Under the pieces are notes generated by a model. That model made no database searches, had not been told where the DNA came from, and worked only from the letters and a program-made list of their open reading frames with translations. A DNA stretch of 64,000 nucleotides, taken from positions 6,981 through 70,980 of the forward strand of contig JAEZIJ010000204.1 in the NCBI GenBank assembly GCA_023436715.1, read 5' to 3'. Within the stretch, counting starts at the first letter, position 1. Every line of letters starts with the position of its first letter. The translations under genes and the position numbers were made by a program. Of the stretch, positions 51,205-58,054 are shown one piece after another. The DNA comes from Acidobacteriota bacterium. GTDB lineage: Bacteria > Acidobacteriota > Terriglobia > Bryobacterales > Bryobacteraceae.

Positions 51205-51633
51205 CTACGCGGCATCCCGAACGTCAATGGCAACGCGCTTGCCGAGCACGCTGAATGCCGCCTCGATCTGATCGAGACGAGTATGGTTCTTGAAGTCAAA
51301 GAGGCGGTCTATCGTGGTCTTGGGGATGTCCAGCCGCCGGGCCAGTTCGGCCTTGCGCATGCCCGAGGCAAGAAATGCCATGTAAAGCTCGACCTTCAAC
51401 GATATCATTGCGGGCAACTCGATCATGCGATACTTCTTGCCCTTCGGCCTGCTGGGATGAGGCACTGGCAATCCGCGGCGGATGTAGTACGCAAACATGG
51501 TGACCAGGGCGTCTTCGGCCATTTCCAGGGCATCCTGTTCGTTATCGCCTTGCGAGAGAGCTTCGTCCACGTCAGGGAAGGTCACGAGGATCTTTCCGCC
51601 GTCAACGGGCTCAAACACTGCCGGATACTTCAT
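51205..51633 (-). CDS. hicB: HicB antitoxin
   Basis: The 142-residue protein has the HicB fold at residues about 1-60 (KYPAVFEPVDGGKILVTFPD). A C-terminal HTH (KAELARRLDIPKTTIDRLFD, residues 94-113) binds the operon's operator. It follows hicA by 3 bases, the usual order. It neutralises the HicA ribonuclease. Confidence 0.9.
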   Translation of the reverse strand: MKYPAVFEPVDGGKILVTFPDVDEALSQGDNEQDALEMAEDALVTMFAYYIRRGLPVPHPSRPKGKKYRMIELPAMISLKVELYMAFLASGMRKAELARRLDIPKTTIDRLFDFKNHTRLDQIEAAFSVLGKRVAIDVRDAA

Positions 51634-51636
51634 GTG

Positions 51637-51816
51637 TCACTCTCCTATCCCGAGTTTCTTCAGAATCGCATAGTACGTGCCCGTCGCAATTTCTTTGGAC
51701 GGGTGGCGCGGCATTTCAGTCCGCTTGCCGTTGTACTCGACGACGAGATGGCGCGTGCCCTGCTCGAACGTGCATCCCAGCTTCGTCAGTTTCCGCTTAA
51801 GTTCGCTCGCCGTCAT
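51637..51816 (-). CDS. hicA: HicA toxin
   Basis: The 59-residue double-stranded-RNA-binding-fold mRNA interferase has LTKLGCTFEQGTRHLVVEY with the catalytic His23. The late TEMPRHPSKEIATGTYYAIL block completes the family pattern. The ATG at 51816 lies 6 bases after a good -10 box, so the transcript is predicted to be leaderless. Confidence 0.92.
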   Translation of the reverse strand: MTASELKRKLTKLGCTFEQGTRHLVVEYNGKRTEMPRHPSKEIATGTYYAILKKLGIGE

Positions 51817-51822
51817 GTTTTA

Positions 51823-51876
51823 ATGATACGCAACTTTGCTTACTGAGTCAAGCGAAAAGTGAGCAAAAATGCTAAC
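51823..51876 (-). promoter_or_regulatory. hicAB promoter and operator
   Basis: On the minus strand TTGACT (51851-51846), 17 bases, then TATCAT (51828-51823) form a strong promoter. Just upstream lies GTGAGCAAAAATGCTAAC (51859-51876), an inverted repeat of 7-base arms with one mismatch, a likely HicB operator. Confidence 0.65.
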
Positions 51877-51951
51877 TTTTTTTGCCTGGAGTCGAGGCTT
51901 TCCGAGGGGTCACTTTTGCGGAGAACGGCTGAAAGCGCGGCGCTGAGTGGG

Positions 51952-52176
51952 GTGGGCCGTGTTCCTCGCGTGGCCCTCTGCACGCGGATCGAGCGCGGGA
52001 TCACGATATGGGATGACGGCGAGCGCCGGCGGTGGAAATGCCCCGAGTGCGGATGGTGGAACGACTGGGGCGCGGCGTGCCGCTGCGGGCGGGCGGACGG
52101 CCACACCGAGGAGCCCTCCTCGCTCGATTCGTGTCAACCCCAGTTGCCACGGCGCTCGTTGCGTAAAGCGGGCTAA
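51952..52176 (+). CDS. Possible zinc-ribbon protein
   Basis: RRRWKCPECGWWNDWGAACR is a plausible zinc ribbon in an otherwise Arg-rich 74-codon frame. The start is uncertain (GTG 51952 or 51970, neither with a good ribosome site). No gene covers 51877-51951. It could be an orphan fragment. Confidence 0.35.
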   Translation: MGRVPRVALCTRIERGITIWDDGERRRWKCPECGWWNDWGAACRCGRADGHTEEPSSLDSCQPQLPRRSLRKAG

Positions 52177-52217
52177 GCCGTGGCCTGCGCTGGCTCCAGG
52201 GAGCCGGCACAGAAAGC

Positions 52218-52961
52218 CTACTCTCCCACCCGCCAATGAAAGTTGAACGTGACGTCGGCGGCCTTCTTCACCGGCTGCCCATTGCAGCTCGCGGGCCGCA
52301 TCTTCCACCGCGCCAGGTTCTCGCGTATCAGCCGTTCGTACTCCGCTTGCCAGTCGAGCCCGCGCACCACTGGGCCGGGCTGCACCTCGGCAGGATGGAA
52401 CGAAACGGGCGTGACGCGGCCGGAATCGTCCACCACGATGCCCACCGTGATCCGCGCCGGTGGTCCGCGGCGGTCATCGGGTGAGGGCGGCTTGTATATC
52501 ACAACCGGGTCTGAGCATCCGGGCGCCGGGCCTGGCTCCTGCCTGCCCTCCACGTCGAAGCGGAATCGCACCGCAGCCGCGACCGCCGTACGCTGGCCTC
52601 CGCACACGGCCGGCTCGAAGCGCGAATTCTCAAGCACGGCGCGGGCGATGGCCTTGTACACGTCGCCGTAGACCCCTTCCTCTGTGTTCCCGCTGATCCC
52701 TTGCGCCCGCAGCGCGCGCCAGCGGCCGAACGGCAGATGCGTGTTGAGTGTGCCCGTGATGCGCGGGATTCCGGAATCGCCGATGACCACCTCGAAGTCC
52801 ACGTAGTACGAGGCGTCCGTGAAATGCGGCGCGAGGGCCAGCGTGCGGACCACCGGCGGCTCGCAGTTCGGGCCGGGATACGTGACTCCGCGGATGTCCA
52901 GGGCTGTCGAATCGGCCTGAAGGATGGCCGCCGAGAACACGATCAAGGTCAATGCGCGCAT
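52218..52961 (-). CDS. Secreted protein with two TonB-C-like repeats
   Basis: The 247-residue product has a signal peptide (MRALTLIVFSAAILQAD). Residues about 104-138 (AIARAVLENSRFEPAVCGGQ) and 208-244 (LIRENLARWKMRPASCNGQP) each resemble the helix-strand end of TonB C-terminal domains. Both carry a Cys at the same position, so the two Cys could form disulfides. Host-like character; its start overlaps the upstream membrane gene. Function in a prophage unknown. Confidence 0.6.
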   Translation of the reverse strand: MRALTLIVFSAAILQADSTALDIRGVTYPGPNCEPPVVRTLALAPHFTDASYYVDFEVVIGDSGIPRITGTLNTHLPFGRWRALRAQGISGNTEEGVYGDVYKAIARAVLENSRFEPAVCGGQRTAVAAAVRFRFDVEGRQEPGPAPGCSDPVVIYKPPSPDDRRGPPARITVGIVVDDSGRVTPVSFHPAEVQPGPVVRGLDWQAEYERLIRENLARWKMRPASCNGQPVKKAADVTFNFHWRVGE

Positions 52962-53404
52962 TGCTCCCCTTGTTGAGATATCGCCGCCCGCGCAACCGTG
53001 CGGATGCCAGCCACGGACCGCACCAGCGCCCCGGTACGCACCGGACTCACGCCGATTGCATTGAGCGCCATCTGGATCCGCATGCCCGCCATGGCCAGTT
53101 CGAACTTCATCCGCGAGCGCACGAGCGCGCGGGTGAGGTCGGGACGGTCAACCGGCGACGTCAGCATGAGCGCCTTGGCCGCACTCTCCAGGGAACCGTA
53201 GTCGCTCCGGACGCGCCGCAGAAGCGCCCGCAATTCTCGCCGGCACTCGCATGGCGTCAGCAATTCCAGCTTTGAAAGATCCCCGCCCAGTTCGGCCGGA
53301 AGCTCCTGTTGCCCTGGTACCGGACTGGACACAACCGCCCGCAACAGAAAGGCGAAGGCCCCGCCGATTAGCGCGGCCCCGCCAAGCACCAGTAAGACCA
53401 TCAT
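52949..53404 (-). CDS. Membrane-anchored protein paired with the TonB-C-like gene
   Basis: A single N-terminal TM helix (MMVLLVLGGAALIGGAFAFL) is followed by helical soluble sequence with CECRRELRALLRRVRSD. It overlaps the downstream gene by 13 bases, which implies coupled translation and a joint role. No family recognised. Confidence 0.5.
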   Translation of the reverse strand: MMVLLVLGGAALIGGAFAFLLRAVVSSPVPGQQELPAELGGDLSKLELLTPCECRRELRALLRRVRSDYGSLESAAKALMLTSPVDRPDLTRALVRSRMKFELAMAGMRIQMALNAIGVSPVRTGALVRSVAGIRTVARAAISQQGEQCAH

Positions 53405-53431
53405 GGGGTGATGCCCTTGAAAGGAGTTGTC

Positions 53432-53554
53432 ATGAGGATTCTGCTTGCTGCTATCACGTTTGCCCTGCTCGGCATCGGAACTTGGAGCGGCATGGTTGCC
53501 ACCGGCGATAACCCGCCGCCGCGCTGCCCCCCGGTGTGCGAACGCGCCAACTAA
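53432..53554 (+). CDS. 40-residue secreted Cys-containing peptide
   Basis: The ATG has a strong AAAGGAGTTGTC site. The peptide has a signal-like hydrophobic start (MRILLAAITFALLGIGTW) and a Pro-rich end with two cysteines (PPPRCPPVCERAN). It runs between two minus-strand operons and ends convergent with the 7TM gene, sharing CTAA. Possibly a small secreted factor. Confidence 0.5.
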   Translation: MRILLAAITFALLGIGTWSGMVATGDNPPPRCPPVCERAN

Positions 53555-54342
53555 CCCATAAACCCCACCAGGAAGGCGTTCCTCTTATCGCTGCGGGGCG
53601 CCTTCCTGACTTCTGCCAGATTCCTCGAGAGTCGCCTCCCCGACTCCAGCATCCGATCGCACTCCTCTTCCGTGATGAGCGGCTCCTCCTCGTATCGCTC
53701 CCCCTCGGGCACGATTCCTAAGCACCAGAACACATAGCAGACCATCGTCAGGCCCACCAGTGGGAACGAGGCCGCTACGGGCATGTCGAGGTTGAGCAGC
53801 ACGAGCCCCGCCAACTGCGACAGGAAGTACAGTTTGAGGATGCGTATGTGCCGAATCACGTTGGCTGGCACGTTCATCTGGAATGACCGCAGGAACCCTG
53901 CTCCCAGAAGCAGAAACAAGAATACGATCCCAACGAACTGGCGGGCAAGGAAGACGATCCGCGGGGCACCGTCCCATCCAATTACCCCGACGCTCTGCGT
54001 GGAGAGGACGGCCGCTACAGCGAGCACCACGAAGACGGCCGCCATCACTACTCCCCCACGTCCCACCCGGTAGAACTTCCCGAGCCTACCGAACGCAGCC
54101 AAGGCCACTACGGAGTAGACCGCAATCAAGAACGGCTCCGAGTCGAACCATTGGTGATTGTACTCTCCTGCCCCTCCGCGCCAGAGCGCTATCCGCTGCC
54201 ATGCCGCGCTCGCCAGATTCACGGTTACCAGGAGGACTAACTCCCAGTACCGACCGGCGAGCCGGCGCCTGAACAGCAGCACTAGACACAGCAGTTTTAC
54301 AGCGATGTTTGCGTACCAAAGGTCGAAGATGAATGCGTTCAT
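53551..54342 (-). CDS. Seven-TM membrane protein of unknown function
   Basis: The 263-residue product begins MNAFIFDLWYANIAVKLLCL, has seven hydrophobic helices (about residues 8-24, 33-48, 70-86, 98-116, 133-152, 170-187, 193-210) and a cytosolic charged tail. Host Acidobacteriota carry similar uncharacterised proteins. ATG 54342 overlaps the previous gene's stop (ATGA). Last gene of the leftward cassette. Confidence 0.6.
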   Translation of the reverse strand: MNAFIFDLWYANIAVKLLCLVLLFRRRLAGRYWELVLLVTVNLASAAWQRIALWRGGAGEYNHQWFDSEPFLIAVYSVVALAAFGRLGKFYRVGRGGVVMAAVFVVLAVAAVLSTQSVGVIGWDGAPRIVFLARQFVGIVFLFLLLGAGFLRSFQMNVPANVIRHIRILKLYFLSQLAGLVLLNLDMPVAASFPLVGLTMVCYVFWCLGIVPEGERYEEEPLITEEECDRMLESGRRLSRNLAEVRKAPRSDKRNAFLVGFMG

Positions 54343-54809
54343 CAGGCCGCCATTGGCTCCATCAGGTTGAGCAACTGGTTGATGTGACGGGCCTCTGAGT
54401 GCCCAGCGTTTCGGAGGGCCGCCGCGGGCAGTAGGGCCGCCCAGTGGTACCACATAGAGATCCCTTGCGCGGCCACTTTTCCCACACGGGACCATTGCCC
54501 AGAGAGCGGTACACTTCGCATCCCGCAGGCTATGCAGGATCGAATGTCACGGGCCTGCTCGGTCAAAAAAGCGCCCGGTGCCCGGTGGAAGTACGCGATG
54601 TGCAGGTCCAGGCGCGACGGTTCGCGCCTGTCGATTGAAATTACCCTGCCCGCCGACAAGCGTTCAGCGAGCGCCACTGTGCCCTCAAGCGCCTCGCTTG
54701 CGGCGAGGTATAGCTCGCAGAGCGCGATGATGTTCTGACGCAGATCCTTCTGTTCCGGGGCTTCCGCCACCGCCCGAAGGCTCCTCAGTCTTTCTAGCAC
54801 TAGCCTCAT
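54342..54809 (-). CDS. Hypothetical protein of the leftward cassette (155 residues)
   Basis: The N-terminus is a likely coiled coil (RLVLERLRSLRAVAEAPEQK). Mixed sequence with CIACG near residue 93 follows, then a hydrophobic patch (MWYHWAALLPAAALRN). It overlaps the ribbon-helix-helix gene by 125 bases in another frame. An in-frame stop just upstream fixes the start. Function unknown. Confidence 0.5.
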   Translation of the reverse strand: MRLVLERLRSLRAVAEAPEQKDLRQNIIALCELYLAASEALEGTVALAERLSAGRVISIDRREPSRLDLHIAYFHRAPGAFLTEQARDIRSCIACGMRSVPLSGQWSRVGKVAAQGISMWYHWAALLPAAALRNAGHSEARHINQLLNLMEPMAA

Positions 54810-55125
54810 CTGTCATTCTCTTTTTTCGGAGTCGCACTACCCCCAGAATGCTCCGGACACTCCCCCGAGCGATTTCGATCGCCTCATTGTCCTCCAGGGC
54901 TGCAAGCTCATCAATGAGCCGATGCAGCTCTTGGACCTTAGGGTCTCCTTTGCGGTCCTGTGCGATAGTACTGGCTTCCCCTGCTGGTACTGGTCGTGAC
55001 AGATAAGCGTTCCACATTTCCCGAACCAGGTCGCGGATCGTAATGTCGCGGTCCACTGCTGCCCGCTTGATCGCTCTTTTGTCCTCTTCATAGACGGTCA
55101 GTGAGAGGCTACCCGGTTCTGGCAT
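54685..55125 (-). CDS. Ribbon-helix-helix (CopG/Arc-like) repressor candidate
   Basis: LSLTVYEEDKRAIKRAAVDR then DITIRDLVREMWNAYLS (residues about 7-43) fit a beta-strand plus two helices as in Arc/Mnt/CopG proteins. A coiled-coil-like stretch and a low-complexity tail follow. It is transcribed away from an array of AGACGAATA-type sites that overlap the rightward early promoter, so it probably represses both directions. AAAGGA precedes its ATG. Confidence 0.65.
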   Translation of the reverse strand: MPEPGSLSLTVYEEDKRAIKRAAVDRDITIRDLVREMWNAYLSRPVPAGEASTIAQDRKGDPKVQELHRLIDELAALEDNEAIEIARGSVRSILGVVRLRKKRMTDEASARKTEEPSGGGGSPGTEGSASEHHRALRAIPRRKRGA

Positions 55126-55148
55126 GAATTTATTTTTCCTTTCGTTTC

Positions 55149-55218
55149 AGACGAATACGCGTCTTTTGCGAGACGAATATGCGTCTTTCTCAAAATTCGT
55201 CTTGACGAGTATTCGTCT
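55149..55218. promoter_or_regulatory. Operator array of three 16-bp dyads and a half site
   Basis: AGACGAATACGCGTCT (55149-55164), AGACGAATATGCGTCT (55171-55186) and the reverse-oriented TGACGAGTATTCGTCT (55203-55218) share AGACG-N6-CGTCT. A half copy ATTCGTCT lies at 55195-55202. Centres are 22 and 32 bases apart, about two and three helical turns. Arc/CopG-type repressors bind such tandem dyads. Confidence 0.75.
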
Positions 55219-55230
55219 TTCCGTTACCAT
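55202..55230 (+). promoter_or_regulatory. Rightward early promoter overlapped by operators
   Basis: TTGACG (55202-55207) and TACCAT (55225-55230) are 17 bases apart, with the third dyad covering the -35 and spacer. Transcription would start near 55237 and enter the operon at 55257. Confidence 0.6.
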
Positions 55231-55256
55231 TCCAACTGTGAACTGGTTAACGGAAC

Positions 55257-55514
55257 ATGCAAGCCGATAATAGCAAAACCGAAATCAAGGCAGCGCAGAA
55301 AATCTTCGCAGCCAACCCCGGTTCGGCATATCAGCTCGCCAAGGAACTTGAGGACGCCCTCGGCTTCTGGCCGCTGCCGCTCATCTCCATGATTCTCTCG
55401 GGGGCGCGGCGCGGACGTTCCGGCAAGTCCAAGACGGTCCTGGAGGCGATCCTGAAGCGCGCCTCTGAAATCAAAGACCGCAAACCACGCTCTCCAAAAG
55501 CCAGCAGGAGTTGA
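55257..55514 (+). CDS. Cro-like HTH candidate, first gene of early operon
   Basis: The 85-residue product has SAYQLAKELEDALGFW and LPLISMILSGARRGRSG. These resemble the first helix and recognition helix of small Cro/CI-type HTH proteins, with a basic tail. Its place directly behind the controlled promoter fits an antirepressor or Cro role. The resemblance is weak. Confidence 0.5.
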   Translation: MQADNSKTEIKAAQKIFAANPGSAYQLAKELEDALGFWPLPLISMILSGARRGRSGKSKTVLEAILKRASEIKDRKPRSPKASRS

Positions 55515-55519
55515 TTCAC

Positions 55520-55855
55520 ATGAATGAGATTAATCGCAAGCCGCCTGGACGGGAAGAAGGAATTTTCAAAGCCTCTCAAAACACAAATGAAAGAGGGGCT
55601 GTAATCGACCGTCTGGCGGTGAGTCCGGAACTGAAACGTTCCATTGTCCGGTCCATTCTGAAGCTCAGAAAGAGCCTGAAGGCCACACAGTTCGCCACCC
55701 GTGCCAACGGACGCGCGCTGCCGCAAGACCTCATTCTCAAAGTTCTTATCGAGTACATGCAGGACGACAAACAGGCCGAACTGAAGCGCGCGCAGATTCA
55801 GGCAGAGTACGAAAAAGCTAACCTGCGCCGGGCGCTATCGAAGAGGACAGCATGA
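55520..55855 (+). CDS. Hypothetical early protein (111 residues)
   Basis: A charged, helical protein (ILKLRKSLKATQFATRANGR; ELKRAQIQAEYEKANLRRAL). No family assigned. ATG 55520 has AGGAG at correct spacing; the TTG at 55511 would fall too close to the site. Confidence 0.5.
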   Translation: MNEINRKPPGREEGIFKASQNTNERGAVIDRLAVSPELKRSIVRSILKLRKSLKATQFATRANGRALPQDLILKVLIEYMQDDKQAELKRAQIQAEYEKANLRRALSKRTA

Positions 55856-56076
55856 CGAGCGCATCTGCCGTTTCCCTGTTGGTCCTGCTGACAATGGTGG
55901 CCGCAAACAGCGGCACTCGCGGCCACCATTTTGTGACGCCCGAGGCGGCACTGCCGTTCATCTTCGTCGCCGCTGCCTGGGCGCTGCTCAGCATCGCGCT
56001 CGGCGCACTCAAAGGAAAGCGCGGCCCCAGGCCGCAGGGCCGCCCAGACCCGCGGACGGATCGGAAGGCAATATGA
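55852..56076 (+). CDS. Small two-TM membrane protein (74 residues)
   Basis: Two hydrophobic helices (AVSLLVLLTMVAA and ALPFIFVAAAWALLSIALG) with a basic tail. Starts in an ATGA overlap, ends in the next gene's start region. Early-operon membrane protein, role unknown. Confidence 0.5.
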   Translation: MTSASAVSLLVLLTMVAANSGTRGHHFVTPEAALPFIFVAAAWALLSIALGALKGKRGPRPQGRPDPRTDRKAI

Positions 56077-56204
56077 CACCCATCGGGCAAGGCTTGATTC
56101 TCACGCTGCTGATTCTTTTCTTCGCAGCCGGCATCGTGTCTGCCGTGCGCAGTGGAGTGCGGCGGCGCGCGATTGGCGAGCGCGGGTACTGGGGGCGCAT
56201 ATGA
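56073..56204 (+). CDS. Small single-TM protein (43 residues)
   Basis: A hydrophobic helix (LILTLLILFFAAGIVSAV) is followed by an Arg-rich tail (RSGVRRRAIGERG). Both ends overlap neighbours (ATGA style). Too short for family assignment. Confidence 0.45.
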   Translation: MTPIGQGLILTLLILFFAAGIVSAVRSGVRRRAIGERGYWGRI

Positions 56205-56581
56205 GCGGACATACACCGGGACCGTGGAGCGCGTGGTTCCACGAGGACGATGGGCGCAATTCCATGTCTTCATGCTTCGCGGTAGTCGCCTCCGGTGACC
56301 TAGAGATCGCACTCCTTGATGTGCGTGAGTACGAGGAATCGGACGATTGGGATGCTCTACACGCACGGCATCCGATTGCTGAGGCCAACGCCAACTTGAT
56401 GGCGGCGGCCCCCGACCTTTACTCCCTCCTCAGCGGCATTCGCCAGATGTTCCGCACCGACCGGGACGCGATGACCGCGGAAGAGAAGGCCACGGCTGGT
56501 CGGATGGCAAGCATGGAAGACGGCCAAATGGCTGCACTGATTGCGAAGGTGCTTGCCAAGGCCGAAGGAGTGAACCAATGA
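56201..56581 (+). CDS. HTPGPW-type phage protein (126 residues)
   Basis: The start GHTPGPWSAW and the later AEANANLMAAAPDLYSLL blocks are hallmarks of a common phage protein family of unknown function. The C-terminal region is helical. Overlaps its neighbours by 4 bases. Confidence 0.7.
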   Translation: MSGHTPGPWSAWFHEDDGRNSMSSCFAVVASGDLEIALLDVREYEESDDWDALHARHPIAEANANLMAAAPDLYSLLSGIRQMFRTDRDAMTAEEKATAGRMASMEDGQMAALIAKVLAKAEGVNQ

Positions 56582-57390
56582 CCCTCTCCGCCTCGGCGCG
56601 AAAGGCAGCGGAGAAGCTCCATGAACTAATTGGCGTATACAACCTTGGGCGCCCAATCATGCTCCCGGCGGTCGAGCGTAGTGCCGAAGTCATCCAGTCC
56701 GCAATCTCTGAGAGTGAGGCGGAACAAGCGAGGAATAGAGCTATGACAACCGAACAGATTCACACCGTCTGCTCCGCCCTTGAGAACGCGGCCAGGTTAC
56801 TCAATATAGCGGCCCAGGCGATGGATCCGAAGGACGACACGCCTCCGGTTCCCCAGATCCCCGAGAAGTATGCCGGCGAGTTTGCGCATGAGGAGAAGCC
56901 GCGGTACTCCGAGCCGAGGGAAGGCGAGTGGTTTCTTTGCCAGAACTCCAAAGGTAAGCCTATCGATGAAGTGCTCCAGGGGGGCGCGTGGACGTGGAGC
57001 TTTGGCAAGCGCTGGATTCTCCGTCGTCTCCCCGCCCGCCCACCGATGCCCGCGCCGGCCAATGAGTGCTGGTGGTCGGAGAGCGAGAAGCGGTGGATCA
57101 CGGTGGAGGACGTGTACCGCAAGCCTCTGGCGGAACTAAGTCCGCCTGATGGATGGGGGTTCGCGGAATTCCTCCCGCCTCGCTACCACGAACGCTTTTT
57201 TCACTACTGCAACGGTGAGGCGAGGCTAGTTATCTGTGTATGGAACCACCTACACCCTCGCCTCATCCTCCGCCCCGCGCCGAAACGGAAGCGGCTGGTG
57301 GTTGAGCCATGCGCGCCTGGAGAGGTCGGACACATGGTGTCGCTCGGCGGCTCGGTCAGCAGCGTGTATCGCATCGTGGAGGAACTGTGA
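56578..57390 (+). CDS. Hypothetical early protein (270 residues)
   Basis: The first 80 residues are helical, and the rest is Trp/Pro-rich (WTWSFGKRWILRRLPARPPM; DGWGFAEFLPPRYHERFF). No motif recognised. Contained in the uninterrupted rightward operon. Confidence 0.5.
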   Translation: MTLSASARKAAEKLHELIGVYNLGRPIMLPAVERSAEVIQSAISESEAEQARNRAMTTEQIHTVCSALENAARLLNIAAQAMDPKDDTPPVPQIPEKYAGEFAHEEKPRYSEPREGEWFLCQNSKGKPIDEVLQGGAWTWSFGKRWILRRLPARPPMPAPANECWWSESEKRWITVEDVYRKPLAELSPPDGWGFAEFLPPRYHERFFHYCNGEARLVICVWNHLHPRLILRPAPKRKRLVVEPCAPGEVGHMVSLGGSVSSVYRIVEEL

Positions 57391-57869
57391 AGCTAACCAC
57401 GGAAGATTGCATCCGGATGCACGCGCTCGGCATAGCCGTGGACGAACAGGACGCTGCCGCCGAACCCACCACGCGCGAGATCATCGACCGAGCGGAAGAG
57501 GCCTGCCGGGAGGCGCGGGAGCGGACGCGGCGGCGCTTCTCGCTGGAGAACGGCGAAAGGGATTGCCGCATGCTCCGGCCCCGCATCTCGGCCGATTCGC
57601 TGGCCGAGGTGATCGAGCATGACGGCATGACCTGGGTTCCTGAGAAGGAATACCGCCGCGCCCTCAACGATAACCGCGTGGCCCTGACGCACAACTCCTA
57701 TCTCGCCTCGGAGCGGGACCGCTACCGGAGCGAATTGGACCGGGTGCTGGAATTAACGCCAAGCGACGAGTTGCGGCGAGCGAAGAAGGACCGCCGATTC
57801 TGGCGCGTCACGGCGCTGGTCTGCATCGGGCTTTTCATGCTCGTCGTGATGATGGGGTGCCGGGGATGA
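57387..57869 (+). CDS. C-terminally anchored coiled-coil protein (160 residues)
   Basis: Charged helices (REIIDRAEEACREARERTRR) and a later coiled coil precede a C-terminal TM helix (VTALVCIGLFMLVVMMGC). The GTG overlaps the previous stop. Function unknown. Confidence 0.5.
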   Translation: MKLTTEDCIRMHALGIAVDEQDAAAEPTTREIIDRAEEACREARERTRRRFSLENGERDCRMLRPRISADSLAEVIEHDGMTWVPEKEYRRALNDNRVALTHNSYLASERDRYRSELDRVLELTPSDELRRAKKDRRFWRVTALVCIGLFMLVVMMGCRG

Positions 57870-58054
57870 AGCACCTCACCAAAATCGGATCGCGATTCGT
57901 GGACCTGTCGGCAATCACGCGCATTCAGCAGGACGGCGAAAGCCTGACGGTGTTCTTCCGCGATGGGCAGGCGCCGTGGGGATTCACAGGCAAGGAGGCA
58001 CACGCTCTCGGGGCGGCGGTTCTCGATGCGATGGCGGGAGGGCGGGAGAGATGA
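57866..58054 (+). CDS. Small hypothetical protein (62 residues)
   Basis: A compact beta-rich sequence (KIGSRFVDLSAITRIQQDGE, LTVFFRDGQAPWGFTG) followed by a helix. ATG 57866 overlaps the upstream stop. Confidence 0.5.
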   Translation: MKHLTKIGSRFVDLSAITRIQQDGESLTVFFRDGQAPWGFTGKEAHALGAAVLDAMAGGRER

